Below are positions 34,837 through 43,849 of a stretch of 64,000 nt of DNA, one piece after another; positions within the stretch are counted from its first letter, which is position 1; every line of letters starts with the position of its first letter. The notes below the pieces were generated by a model. That model saw nothing but the letters and a program-made list of their open reading frames with translations, was not told the origin of the DNA and did not search any database. The DNA is from Maricaulis maris. GTDB lineage: Bacteria; Pseudomonadota; Alphaproteobacteria; Caulobacterales; Maricaulaceae. Both the position numbers and the translations under genes were made by a program. The stretch is from assembly GCF_036322705.1 (NCBI RefSeq), contig NZ_AP027270.1, forward strand, positions 620,001 through 684,000, in the 5' to 3' direction.

Positions 34837-36243
34837 TCAGTCTGACGGGATCAGGGTCAACTCTGTTTGGCGCCCGTCGATGAAGCGGATTGTCTCACCA
34901 TCGAAGAAAGCGTTCTCCTCGGACCTGAAATCAACCCGCTGACCGCCCCATTCCGCGACCTCACTGAACGACGTCAGTTCGATTGACCAGGCTGTGTTGG
35001 CGTTGACCGGCCCGGCCCCCCGGTCTGTCGGCGCCTGATTGTCCCAGAACCCGATCGCCGGCCCGGCGCCATGGCCGTGCAAGCCGATGGGATGCGTATA
35101 GATGGACGGGTCGAGACCTTCAGCCAGCGCGTCGGCGCGGGTTCGTTCCAGAATGTCATTGCCGCTGAGGCCGGCCTCGTAGTGTGACAGGAGTATATCC
35201 TGGACCCGGTTGGTATTCCGAAGGCCGTCGACCAGACCTTCCGGAGCCTGCGTCTCGCCGGGGCGGAGAACATAGGCGAGGTGCTGGGTGTCGGTATTCA
35301 GACGCAGATAGGTGATGCCGAAATCGGTCCACAGCAGATCGCCGGGCTGGATGGTTTCATCACCGCTCAGCATGCCCTCGCGGCCCCGCCGCTGGATGCT
35401 GACCGATGGATGGAACCAGGGTGCAAGACCCAGCCGCGCAAGCTCGTCACGATACCACCAGACGACATCGTCGGCGGTGGTCTGACCCGGTGTGATCACC
35501 TCGCGCGAGAAGGCCCGGGCGATCAGGGCGTGAGCTGTGCGCACGATCGCCGGATAGAGCGCGACCTCGCTCGGGACACGCGTTTCCAACCAGCGCACGG
35601 CAAGCGTTTCGCCAGAGACAAGCCTGTCCCGGTAAAGCTCCGGCAGGGCGGCGGTCATGGCCCGGTACTGGCTCAGCGTCATGCCGTCACCAAAGGCGGT
35701 CAGGTCGGAGAAATTGATGGCAATACTGGCCGGATCGCGCTCGGCGATGATGTCGGCCACGGCGGCCCACTGGTCAGGCTGAACGTCCGGATCCCACGCG
35801 GCTTCGAACAGGCCAGCGAGACCGTAGCGACTGACCGTGAGGCGCTCGACAGGCTGACCCTCGCCCGGATCGAAAAAGACCAGGATCGTGCGGCGTCTCG
35901 CGGCCATGCTGCGCGCGTCCAGCATCGAGGCGACCACTGGCTCCTCGAAATACTCACGGGCCATCAAGACCCACATGGCAACGCCTTGCTCGCGCATGAT
36001 CTGCGGGATCAGCTGGTCGAGGCGGTCCTCCATGACTTGATCGATGAGCGCGGCCCGCTCGCGGAGCGGCAGGACAGGGGGCAGCTCCGGAGAGGACAAC
36101 TCTGTATCGCGCAGACCCCAATCGCTCTGGTCCCAGGCCGACGGCAAGGTCGTCTGCGCTTGCGCCGGGAGCGAAAATCCAAGGGAAAACAGGATGGCCA
36201 GTGCGCTCCGCCATCCCGGTCGACGGGTTTTGATCACGTTCAT
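34837..36243 (-). CDS. Exported M24-family metallopeptidase (aminopeptidase P-like)
   Basis: A 468-residue protein with signal peptide (RSALAILFSLGFSLPAQAQ). The C-terminal pita-bread domain shows the five metal ligands in order: D in LLWTDFGITY, D in NTDTQHLAY, H in LHGHGAGPAIGFWD, E in SIELTSF and E in DFRSEENAFF. Such enzymes cleave X-Pro dipeptide bonds or related amides. GGGGAGAAC precedes the ATG at 36243. It ends a group of leftward genes (zur, thioesterase, M24) but has a gap of 31 bases from the thioesterase gene, so cotranscription is likely. Confidence 0.88.
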   Translation of the reverse strand: MNVIKTRRPGWRSALAILFSLGFSLPAQAQTTLPSAWDQSDWGLRDTELSSPELPPVLPLRERAALIDQVMEDRLDQLIPQIMREQGVAMWVLMAREYFEEPVVASMLDARSMAARRRTILVFFDPGEGQPVERLTVSRYGLAGLFEAAWDPDVQPDQWAAVADIIAERDPASIAINFSDLTAFGDGMTLSQYRAMTAALPELYRDRLVSGETLAVRWLETRVPSEVALYPAIVRTAHALIARAFSREVITPGQTTADDVVWWYRDELARLGLAPWFHPSVSIQRRGREGMLSGDETIQPGDLLWTDFGITYLRLNTDTQHLAYVLRPGETQAPEGLVDGLRNTNRVQDILLSHYEAGLSGNDILERTRADALAEGLDPSIYTHPIGLHGHGAGPAIGFWDNQAPTDRGAGPVNANTAWSIELTSFSEVAEWGGQRVDFRSEENAFFDGETIRFIDGRQTELTLIPSD

Positions 36244-36274
36244 TCTGTTCTCCCCGGCAGTCATGGCCCGCATC

Positions 36275-37198
36275 TCAGGCCTCGATCCCCGGCACAATCG
36301 CCGCTTCCACTTTCGCCCGGGTTTCCGGATCAATCTCAGCCAGCTTGCGGGCGTCCAGGTCCATCGGGGCGGCGACGCCTTCCATGGTCCACCAGGGCTT
36401 TCCCGTTGCGGGTTCGAGCACCCAGTGGACGATATTGCGAACCTTGGGGCCGGCTGATTTGAGGCCGGAGCGGATGGCGAAGCCTTCGCCGGCGCGTGGC
36501 CAGCGGTGGACATGGATCATGCATTCCAGCAGGGCCGAGCCGATATTGCCGGCAGGTTCACCGGCATGTATCGCCCATTCTTCCGGAAAGGCGGCGGCAA
36601 AATTGGTGACGCTGTCGGAGACCCGGCCGAGCAGGAATTCGGCGCGCAGGGTTCCGAACGCATCCATCTCCTGTGGACCGAAACGGCCACGCCCGATGAC
36701 CGGCAGCTTCAGCGCGTCTGCAGTGCGCCAGGCGGCATCCAGAGTGCTCGGACCGGCAGCAAGCCCGCGTGGGCGGGCATAGTCGGGTAGCTCGACGGTG
36801 AGGGCGTTGACGGTCTCGGCGAAGCGCGCGGGCCAATCGAACGGGGTTGCGCTGTCCGGCGCGGCATGGGCAACCCGGAGCGTCAGGCTTGCCGCCGGTT
36901 TGCCGGTGCCGGCATGGCGCATGGTCAGGATGATGTCGGCGGTGGCCGCGTCAAAGCCGAGAAAGCCGCCCTCTATGAAGAGAGGGGCACCCGGGCGGGC
37001 TTCGGCGAGGAAGCGCACATGCAGGTCTTGCGGGATCAGTGTGGCAAGGGCGTGCGGGCAATGGATCGGGTTGAGACCGGCGGCCTCGGCCAGATTGGCC
37101 AGCGCCTCGCTGGCCCTCGCGAGGTAGAAGCGGACATTGAAATGTCCGAGTTCGTCGCACTCCCAGGCGTTCACGCAGCCACGCCAGAGCTCGATCAT
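36275..37198 (-). CDS. Thioesterase-superfamily protein with two hotdog domains
   Basis: A 307-residue protein. The first domain starts WRGCVNAWECDELGHFNVRFY, shown here as ECDELGHFNVRFY, the signature of acyl-CoA thioesterases with the catalytic Asp and hydrophobic loop. A second, weaker hotdog region appears after residue 170 (MDAFGTLRAEFLLGRVSDSV). Such double-hotdog enzymes hydrolyse acyl-CoA or carnitinyl-CoA; substrate unknown. GAGGAG precedes ATG 37198 and the gene starts 13 bases after the zur stop, so it is probably in the zur operon and could be zinc-regulated (inference). Confidence 0.8.
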   Translation of the reverse strand: MIELWRGCVNAWECDELGHFNVRFYLARASEALANLAEAAGLNPIHCPHALATLIPQDLHVRFLAEARPGAPLFIEGGFLGFDAATADIILTMRHAGTGKPAASLTLRVAHAAPDSATPFDWPARFAETVNALTVELPDYARPRGLAAGPSTLDAAWRTADALKLPVIGRGRFGPQEMDAFGTLRAEFLLGRVSDSVTNFAAAFPEEWAIHAGEPAGNIGSALLECMIHVHRWPRAGEGFAIRSGLKSAGPKVRNIVHWVLEPATGKPWWTMEGVAAPMDLDARKLAEIDPETRAKVEAAIVPGIEA

Positions 37199-37211
37199 CT
37201 CGAATGGCTCC

Positions 37212-37643
37212 TCAGCCGGGGTGGCAGTTGGCGCACTGGCCGAAATGCTCGACCACCGAGCGCTGGATGAAGAAGCCGTCGGGGGCATTGGTCGGCAGGG
37301 GCGCGCCGTGGCGCTCTTCGACAGCACCGCAACCGGAACAGATATACAGCTCGGCGGCACCGTCATCATGGGCATGGCTGCAGCCGACGAACGCGTTGAG
37401 CGCCTCGACCTTGTGGACGAGGCCGGCGGTCATCAGGAAGTCGAGGGCCCGGTAGACGGTCGGTGGCTTGGCCGAGCCCGGACCCGGCTTGAGGGCTTCG
37501 AGCAGGTCATAGGCCTTCACCGGCCCGTCGGCTTCTAGCACAAGTTCGAGCACCCGCCGGCGCACCGGGGTGAGCTTTTCGCCCCGTTCCAGGCAGTGGG
37601 CTTCGGCGGCGACGAGCGCCGTGGTCAGGGAATCAATGGTCAT
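37212..37643 (-). CDS. zur: Fur-family zinc regulator Zur
   Basis: A 143-residue Fur-superfamily repressor. The winged helix is LTPVRRRVLELVLEADGPVK then PPTVYRALDFLMTAGLVHKV; the structural zinc site is the pair CSGCG and CANC, and HAHDDG is the regulatory site region. Zur rather than Fur or PerR is inferred from the divergent His-rich zinc-type receptor and the ATGTTATAAT palindrome between them. Established role: with zinc bound it represses zinc-uptake genes. Autoregulation through the same operator is expected. Confidence 0.88.
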   Translation of the reverse strand: MTIDSLTTALVAAEAHCLERGEKLTPVRRRVLELVLEADGPVKAYDLLEALKPGPGSAKPPTVYRALDFLMTAGLVHKVEALNAFVGCSHAHDDGAAELYICSGCGAVEERHGAPLPTNAPDGFFIQRSVVEHFGQCANCHPG

Positions 37644-37702
37644 CTTGCGAACATTTAATCACGCTTTGCCGCATTTCCCAGAGTTTCGGCATTGATCTCA
37701 CC

Positions 37703-37725
37703 GAGATGTTATAATATCACGTCTC
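37703..37725. promoter_or_regulatory. Candidate Zur box between zur and the zinc-type receptor
   Basis: An imperfect palindrome around GATGTTATAATATCAC (outer bases GAGA and TCTC pair across it). The core GTTATAATATNAC is of the alphaproteobacterial Zur-box type (GTTATANNATAAC). It lies 60 bases from the zur start and 34 from the receptor start, so one repressor could silence both. Confidence 0.75.
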
Positions 37726-37758
37726 CGTTCTGTACTGTTATTACATATCGGGGAAGCC

Positions 37759-39888
37759 ATGATCGCGCGTCTGTCCAGCACCACAGCTCTTGTCGCCCTC
37801 CTTGCCGGAACAGGCCTCGGCACCTCGGCCTATGCCCAGGCCAGCGAACATGACGACGATGTGATCGTCGTTACCTCGGCGCCGCTGGGGGTTGGCGCGG
37901 ATGAAGTTGCCGGCGGTGTGGAAGTCGTTGATCGGCGCCACCTCGAAGACAGTCTCGCCGGTTCTCTGGCCGATACGATCGCCCACGAGCCGGGCGTCTC
38001 CACGACCTATTTCGGGCCGGCCGCCAGCCGACCGGTCATTCGTGGCCTCGGCGCTGACCGGGTCCGGGTTCTGGTCAATGGCGTCGGCCTGATCGACGCC
38101 TCGACGAATTCACCCGACCATGCCGTAGCCTCCGAGGCGCTTGAGGCGGAAAGCGTGGAGATCCTGCGCGGTCCTGCGGCCATTGCCTATGGCGGCGGTG
38201 CCATCGGCGGGGTCGTCAACGTGATTGACGGACGCATTCCCGATGCGCGCGCCGAGGACGGGCTGGAAGGCCGCTTCTATGGCTCGATGACCTCGGTCGA
38301 TGAAGGCGAGACGGCGGCGGCGCGCGTCCGCTTCAATGCCGGCGAGTTCGTGATCAACCTGGAAGGGCTGATGCGGACGGCCCAGCCCTATGACATTCCG
38401 GGTTACGCCGAGTCCGACATCTTACGCCTCTTCGAGGAGGCCGAGGAAGAGCACCATGATGATCATGATGATGACGACCATGACGAAGATCACGAGGAGG
38501 AGCATCCCTACGGGACGGTCGAGAATTCCGGCCTCGACTTCTCCTCGGCCTCGGCGGGTATTTCCTGGGTTGGCGAGAACGGCTTCTTCGGCGTCGCGGT
38601 CAAGCAATCGAATGCGCTCTACGGCATCCCGGGCGGCCATGATCATGGCGAGCACGAGGACGAGGATCATGATGAGGATCACGACGACGATCACGATCAT
38701 GAGGAACACGATCATGGCGATGTTCGCATTGATCTCGAGCAGACCCGCTTCGATGTGCGCGGCGAGTGGCGCAATCTGGGTGAGCATATCGACCGCGTGA
38801 GATTCTCCTTCGGCACGGGCAGCTATGAGCATGTCGAGCTGGAAGGCGATGAAGTCGGCACCCGTTTCACCAATGATGGCTGGGAGGGCCGCGTCGAGGC
38901 GCGCCACGCCCCGATCAATCTGTGGGGCGGGACCTGGGAAGGCGCGGCCGGTCTGCAGGCCTTCAATCGCGATTTCGAGGCGGCCGGCGAGGAAGCCTAT
39001 GTGCCGCCGTCTGAAACCGCCGACTGGGGCCTCTTCTTTGTCGAGCGCTGGGACTCCGATGACTGGGGTCTGGAGGGCGGTCTGCGGGTTGAGCAGCGCG
39101 ATCTCGATACGCCGACCGACAGCCGCAGCTTCGATACGTTCAGCGTTTCCGGCTCGGTCTTCGTGCGCCCGGCGCGTGACACCTTCCTCGCGCTGACCCT
39201 GTCGTCGGCGGAGCGGGCACCGACCGATGTCGAGCTTTTCGCCGACGGTCCGCATGCCGCCACGCGCTCCTATGAGCAGGGCGATGCGAACCTGGACGTC
39301 GAACGCGCGGTCTCCGCTGAACTGACGGCACGGACCGCGTTCGCGGACTGGTCACTGGAAGCCTCGATCTTCCGGGCCGACTATGACGGCTTTATCGCCG
39401 CCTATGCCACCGGCGCCGAGGAAGATGGCCTGCCGGCCTTTGCCTACAGCCAGGACGATGTGGTCCTGTCCGGCTTCGAGGGGCGCCTGGAAGGCCCGCT
39501 CGGATCGCTTGGCGGCTGGGACTTCGACGGCGAACTGACCGGTGAATATGTCCAGGCAAGCCTCGACGCTGGCGGGGACCTGCCGCGCCTGCCGCCGCTG
39601 TCACTGACGGGCGGCGTGACGGCCTCACGCGGTGGTCACGACCTCCATGTTGAAGTCGAATGGGCGGATGTACAGAACGACACGGCGGCCTTCGAGTTCA
39701 AGACCCAGTCCTATGTTCTGGTCAACGCCCGCTGGACCTTCGAGCCCTTCGAGGCGCGTGACCTGCGGGTGATCCTGGAAGGCCGCAATCTGACCGACCA
39801 GGAAGCGCGTCTGCATACGTCTGTCCTGAAGGACCAGGTGCCGTTGCCGGGCCGGAATTTCCGGGCGGCCCTCGTCCTCGACTTCTAG
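37759..39888 (+). CDS. znuD: TonB-dependent zinc receptor with His/Asp-rich loops (ZnuD type)
   Basis: A 709-residue outer-membrane receptor: signal peptide MIARLSSTTALVALLAGTGL then GTSAYA; a TonB-box-like DDVIVVTSAPLG; plug domain with VRGLGADRVRVLVNGV-type strands (here RGLGADRVRVLVNG); then the barrel, ending in NFRAALVLDF. Two extracellular-type loops are runs of His and Asp/Glu: one near residues 232-250 with HHDDHDDDDHDEDH and one near 294-320 with GGHDHGEHEDEDHDEDHDDD. Such loops capture zinc in ZnuD of Neisseria and others. Divergence from zur with an intervening Zur box supports zinc uptake. Confidence 0.9.
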   Translation: MIARLSSTTALVALLAGTGLGTSAYAQASEHDDDVIVVTSAPLGVGADEVAGGVEVVDRRHLEDSLAGSLADTIAHEPGVSTTYFGPAASRPVIRGLGADRVRVLVNGVGLIDASTNSPDHAVASEALEAESVEILRGPAAIAYGGGAIGGVVNVIDGRIPDARAEDGLEGRFYGSMTSVDEGETAAARVRFNAGEFVINLEGLMRTAQPYDIPGYAESDILRLFEEAEEEHHDDHDDDDHDEDHEEEHPYGTVENSGLDFSSASAGISWVGENGFFGVAVKQSNALYGIPGGHDHGEHEDEDHDEDHDDDHDHEEHDHGDVRIDLEQTRFDVRGEWRNLGEHIDRVRFSFGTGSYEHVELEGDEVGTRFTNDGWEGRVEARHAPINLWGGTWEGAAGLQAFNRDFEAAGEEAYVPPSETADWGLFFVERWDSDDWGLEGGLRVEQRDLDTPTDSRSFDTFSVSGSVFVRPARDTFLALTLSSAERAPTDVELFADGPHAATRSYEQGDANLDVERAVSAELTARTAFADWSLEASIFRADYDGFIAAYATGAEEDGLPAFAYSQDDVVLSGFEGRLEGPLGSLGGWDFDGELTGEYVQASLDAGGDLPRLPPLSLTGGVTASRGGHDLHVEVEWADVQNDTAAFEFKTQSYVLVNARWTFEPFEARDLRVILEGRNLTDQEARLHTSVLKDQVPLPGRNFRAALVLDF

Positions 39889-39897
39889 CCAGCCGGC

Positions 39898-39929
39898 CGC
39901 GACAGCCTGCCGCGCGGCAGGCTGTCGCG
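39898..39929. terminator. Perfect 32-base palindrome after the receptor gene
   Basis: CGCGACAGCCTGCCGC joined directly to its exact complement, ten bases after the receptor stop. It has no T-run; it may act as a transcript-stabilising hairpin, a rho-assisted terminator or a repeat. Confidence 0.6.
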
Positions 39930-40009
39930 CGGCGAAACGCGCACTGCCCTGCGCCAGCGGATGGGTCCAGAAAGTCCCTAGAATTTTTAGGGACGAAAGG
40001 ATCAATCCC

Positions 40010-40630
40010 ATGAAACGCCTGTATCTCACCGCTGCCCTTGTCGCGCTGGTCGCGGCCGCGCCCGCCTCGGCCGAGAGCGGTGACTGGCTGGTACGCCTGC
40101 GCGGCATCAATGTGGCGCCGAATGAATCGGCCGACATCGCCACGATCGGCGGCGACGTTGATATCGACACCTCGATCGTGCCGGAACTGGACATCACCTG
40201 GTTCGTGCAGGACCAGTGGGCGCTGGAGCTCATCCTCGGTGTCACGCCACATGACGTGATGGCCGTCGGCACCAGCCTTGGTGATGTCGATCTGGGCGAT
40301 GTCACCCTGCTGCCGCCAACCCTGACGCTGCAATATCATTTCAATCCGGATGGCCAGGTCCGCCCCTATGTTGGCGCTGGCGTGAACTACACCCACTTCT
40401 TTGACGAGAACCTGCCGGCGGGGTCTGCCCTGACCTCCATCGACTATGATGCCAGCTTTGGTCTGGCCGCGCAGGCCGGTGTCGACTTTGCGCTCGATGA
40501 GGACTGGTTCGTCAATGTCGACGTCAAATACATCGATATCGACACCGACGTGACCATCAATGGTGCGATTGCCGCTGCCGTGCAGATCGACCCCGTGGTC
40601 TTCGGCCTCGGAATCGGACGCCGTTTCTAG
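40010..40630 (+). CDS. OmpW-family outer-membrane protein
   Basis: A 206-residue protein with signal peptide MKRLYLTAALVALVAAAPAS. The mature start GDWLVRLRGINVAPNES is the canonical OmpW opening (DWxVRxRxxxVxP), followed by LTLQYHFNPDGQVRPYVGAG, VNYTHFF and the closing strand IDPVVFGLGIGRRF. OmpW forms an eight-stranded barrel with a hydrophobic channel. AAGGATC upstream provides the ribosome-binding site; the start is unambiguous. Its transcript ends at the terminator 40653-40686. Position next to the zinc receptor may be accidental. Confidence 0.92.
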   Translation: MKRLYLTAALVALVAAAPASAESGDWLVRLRGINVAPNESADIATIGGDVDIDTSIVPELDITWFVQDQWALELILGVTPHDVMAVGTSLGDVDLGDVTLLPPTLTLQYHFNPDGQVRPYVGAGVNYTHFFDENLPAGSALTSIDYDASFGLAAQAGVDFALDEDWFVNVDVKYIDIDTDVTINGAIAAAVQIDPVVFGLGIGRRF

Positions 40631-40652
40631 AACTGTCCGCTTGAATCAAGGA

Positions 40653-40686
40653 GAATGCCGGTCCGCGACTGCGACCGGCATTTTTC
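40653..40686 (+). terminator. ompW terminator
   Basis: AATGCCGGTC and GACCGGCATT pair exactly around CGCGACTGC, followed by a T-run (TTTTTC). Begins 23 bases after the stop. Confidence 0.9.
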
Positions 40687-40781
40687 TTGCGTGGCCGTGC
40701 TGGAACAGGTCTGCTCCGGTGCGTTGCCGGGTTTGGCCAGATCGGTTATCCAAAGCGCAACGAACTTAAGGGGTTTTTATC

Positions 40782-41567
40782 ATGGTCGACGCCGCCGCCA
40801 CCGAGCCGCGCCTTACCGGGACTGTTCCGCTCTACAAGAATGTGGAACCGCTCAATCGTCAAAAGCATGCCGGTTACGGCGTGAACACGGTTTCGCAGCC
40901 GTTCAACTTCCTGAAAGACTGGCATTTCGTGCCGGCCATCAGTGCCGAGTTCTCGTTCGCCTGCGGCAGTTATCCGATCATCTTCCTCGGCGAGAAGAAG
41001 ATGCCGATCCTGGTGATGGGCCTGCGTCAGGGTTCCAATGTCTTCGTCACCGAAGACGGCCAGTTCGACAGCGAACATTACATTCCGGCCTATGTCCGTC
41101 GCTACCCCTTCGTCAGCGCGGCCAATCCGAATGACCAGCCGTCGACGGTCTGCGTTGACCTGGATGCGGAGTTTGTGGTCAGCGAGAAGCCGGAGCGTCC
41201 CTTCTTCGACGACAAGGGCGAGCCGACCGAATACACCCAGCAAGCGATCGACTTCGTGTCGGCTTTCGAGAACGACGCCCGCACGACCGAGGCTTTCGTC
41301 GAGCGCCTGATCGCGATGGACCTGCTGGAAAAGAAAGACGTCAAGGTCTCCAATCCCCAGGATCCGGAAAACCCGGTCACGGTTGCGGAATACTGGGGCG
41401 TTTCGGCTGAAAAGTTTGATGCCCTTCCGGCTGAGAAGCTGAAGGAAATGCAAGGCAATGGTGATCTCGGTGCGATCATTTCGCACATGATTTCGCTGCA
41501 GCGCTGGGAGCGTATCCTGCGCCGCACGTCGAACGTGGCGAACGCCCAGGCACCTGCCCAAGCCTGA
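40782..41567 (+). CDS. SapC family protein
   Basis: A 261-residue cytoplasmic-type protein, no signal peptide. It follows the SapC family pattern: LYKNVEPLNRQKHAGYGV near the N-terminus, HFVPAISAEFSFACGSYPI, then PIIFLGEKKMPILVMGLR and PAYVRRYPF. SapC proteins were first linked to S-layer export in Campylobacter but the function in alphaproteobacteria is not settled. The family is common in Caulobacterales, sometimes next to other genes of surface or polysaccharide metabolism. The gene is monocistronic, ending at the hairpin 41591-41621. Confidence 0.9.
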   Translation: MVDAAATEPRLTGTVPLYKNVEPLNRQKHAGYGVNTVSQPFNFLKDWHFVPAISAEFSFACGSYPIIFLGEKKMPILVMGLRQGSNVFVTEDGQFDSEHYIPAYVRRYPFVSAANPNDQPSTVCVDLDAEFVVSEKPERPFFDDKGEPTEYTQQAIDFVSAFENDARTTEAFVERLIAMDLLEKKDVKVSNPQDPENPVTVAEYWGVSAEKFDALPAEKLKEMQGNGDLGAIISHMISLQRWERILRRTSNVANAQAPAQA

Positions 41568-41590
41568 TCATCTGCCTGATCCTGTCTGTG

Positions 41591-41621
41591 AACGGCCGCA
41601 CCGCTCTGGTGCGGCCGTTTG
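41591..41621 (+). terminator. sapC terminator
   Basis: AACGGCCGCACC and GGTGCGGCCGTT pair exactly around GCTCT, followed by TTTG. Begins 24 bases after the sapC stop. Confidence 0.85.
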
Positions 41622-41734
41622 CATATGCGATCACAGTTGCGACATTGCGGTGCGAGGTCGGTCGACGCTGGCGAAAAAGCGACTATATCCCACCGGTAGA
41701 CGCCGATCCCGACTGTTTTCCAAGAGGTAATTGA

Positions 41735-43849
41735 ATGCGCGCTCTGAGCGGATTTCTCTCCCTGATCGTCCTGACCGGCCTGGCGGCGCTTGCGCCGGCC
41801 TCAGCCCAGTCATCCTGGTCCGCAGGAGAGCCGATTATCGAGGCGGAGCTGCTCTCCGAGCAGTCCGTCGCCGCGCCGGGCGACAGCTTCCATCTTGGCC
41901 TTCACCAGATCATGCCAGAGGGCTGGCACACCTATTGGCGCAACCCCGGTGACAATGGTCTGCCGGTCGAAATCGAGTGGGACCTGCCGGCCGGTGTGCA
42001 GATCGGTGATGTGGTCTGGCCGACCCCGATCGAGCTGCCGCTCACCGACATGATCATGGATTATGGCTACAAGGATGAGATCGTCCTGCCGATGCCGATC
42101 ACGGTCGCGGCGGACTATGTCGGCGACACGGTCGAGATCACGGGTGATGCCACCTGGCTGGTCTGCGAAGATATCTGCGTCCCCGAGGAGCGCACCCTGT
42201 CCCTGACGCTGCCGGTGGCGGCGAGCGGTGAGCAGGACGAGGCTGGCTACTGGTACATCCGCACAGCGCTGGACAGCGTCCCGCAGCCGGATGACGCAAT
42301 TGCCGCCTCATACGCGGTTGAGGGGGGCCGGGTGATCCTCGAGCTGAGCGGCCCGGCCTTTGCCGATCCGGCTGCCATTACAGGGCTGCGCTTCTTCCCT
42401 TACGAGACCGGGGTCATCCGCAATGCCGGCCTTCAGACGCTGAGGGCGGGTGAGGGCTCGACCCTCGTCTTGCTTGAGCCGGGTTATGCCGCCAATGCGG
42501 CGCAAGCGGGCGGGCTTGATGGCGTTGTTGCCTGGGAAAACACCGGTGGCGGTGAGCGCCGCGCCATTGTCGTCGAAGCCGCACCGGGCGGCGGTGGCTA
42601 TGGACTTGAGCCGCTTGCCGGGGCGCCGTCTCCGGCCTCCGCACCGGTCGGTATCCTCGGCCTGATCCTGCTCGCCTTTGGCGGCGGCCTGATCCTCAAC
42701 CTGATGCCCTGCGTTTTCCCGGTGCTGTCCATCAAGGTCCTCAAATTCGTCCAGGTCGCCCATTCCGATGCCGGTGCGGTGCGGACCCAGGGTGTGTTCT
42801 TCCTGGTCGGGGTTCTGGTCAGCTTTGTCGGTCTGGCCGGTGCCCTCGTTATCCTGCGCGAAGTCGGCCTGCCGGTTGGCTGGGGCTTCCAGCTGCAGGT
42901 GCCGATCGTGGTCGCCAGCCTGGCCTTGCTGCTGTTTGCCATCGGGCTGAACCTGCTGGGCGTGTTCGAGGTTGGCACACGGCTGATGGGTCTGGGCTCC
43001 GGACTGGCTGACAAGCCGGGCTGGAAAGGCGCTTTCTTCACAGGCGTGCTCGCCGTCGTCGTGGCGGCCCCTTGCGTTGGCCCCCTGGCCGCCGGCGCGC
43101 TCGGGCTGGCCCTGACCCAGCCTGTGCCGGTGGTGCTTCTGGTTGCCGGTTCCATGGGTCTTGGCCTGGCGGCACCGTTCGTGATGTTCGCGGTGTTCCC
43201 GAGCCTGTTGCGTTTCCTGCCCAAGCCGGGCGGCTGGATGGTCACCTTCAAGCAGTTTCTTGCCTTCCCGATGTTTGCCTCGGTCGTGTGGCTGAGCTGG
43301 GTGCTGGCGATCCAGTCCGGTCCGACCGGCCTGCTCTTCCTCGGCGCCGCCATGCTGGCCCTGTCCTTCGCGGTCTGGGCGCACGGCCAGGGCCATCGGA
43401 TCTGGTCGGTTATCGCCATCATTGCCCTTGCGCTCGGTGTCCTGAGCGTCGTCGCCATCGCGCGGCTTCCCGCAGCCACCGGTGGCCCGGACATGGCGGT
43501 CGGTGAAGAGGAATGGTCGCGTGAGCGTGTCGCCGAATTGCAGGCGATGGGGCAGCCGGTCTTCGTCGATGTGACGGCGGCCTGGTGCGTGACCTGCCAG
43601 ATCAACAAGCTCACCGTGCTCAATACCGACACCGTCAAGGATGCCTTTGACAGTCTGGGTGTTGTCAGCATGCGGGCCGACTGGACCAATCGCAACGAGA
43701 CGATCGGCGCGCTGATCAGCGAGCACGGCCAGGCGGGTGTTCCGCTCTATCTGATGTATCCGGCCTCGGGCGGCGCGCCGCGCGTCCTGCCGACGGTTCT
43801 GACCACGGGTGGTTTCGTCGACCAGCTCGAATGGGCGGCGGCGAACTAG
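41735..43849 (+). CDS. DsbD/ScsB-type thiol:disulfide interchange protein
   Basis: A 704-residue reductant conduit: signal peptide (MRALSGFLSLIVLTGLAALA), an N-terminal periplasmic domain with the cysteine pair C144/C148 in VCEDICVPE, an eight-helix membrane core with C326 in LMPCVFPVLS and C447 in AAPCVGPLA, and a C-terminal thioredoxin domain with W-C618-V-T-C621. Electrons pass from cytoplasmic thioredoxin to periplasmic partners such as DsbC, cytochrome c maturation factors or peroxiredoxins. All six cysteines of the pathway are present. AAGAGG precedes the ATG. Its stop overlaps the stop of the convergent gene in CTAG. Confidence 0.92.
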   Translation: MRALSGFLSLIVLTGLAALAPASAQSSWSAGEPIIEAELLSEQSVAAPGDSFHLGLHQIMPEGWHTYWRNPGDNGLPVEIEWDLPAGVQIGDVVWPTPIELPLTDMIMDYGYKDEIVLPMPITVAADYVGDTVEITGDATWLVCEDICVPEERTLSLTLPVAASGEQDEAGYWYIRTALDSVPQPDDAIAASYAVEGGRVILELSGPAFADPAAITGLRFFPYETGVIRNAGLQTLRAGEGSTLVLLEPGYAANAAQAGGLDGVVAWENTGGGERRAIVVEAAPGGGGYGLEPLAGAPSPASAPVGILGLILLAFGGGLILNLMPCVFPVLSIKVLKFVQVAHSDAGAVRTQGVFFLVGVLVSFVGLAGALVILREVGLPVGWGFQLQVPIVVASLALLLFAIGLNLLGVFEVGTRLMGLGSGLADKPGWKGAFFTGVLAVVVAAPCVGPLAAGALGLALTQPVPVVLLVAGSMGLGLAAPFVMFAVFPSLLRFLPKPGGWMVTFKQFLAFPMFASVVWLSWVLAIQSGPTGLLFLGAAMLALSFAVWAHGQGHRIWSVIAIIALALGVLSVVAIARLPAATGGPDMAVGEEEWSRERVAELQAMGQPVFVDVTAAWCVTCQINKLTVLNTDTVKDAFDSLGVVSMRADWTNRNETIGALISEHGQAGVPLYLMYPASGGAPRVLPTVLTTGGFVDQLEWAAAN

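Noticed and set aside
34603..34845. Small frames in the 367-base gap before the M24 peptidase gene
   Set aside because: No ribosome-binding site, no GC3 bias, and they run into the peptidase 3' end.
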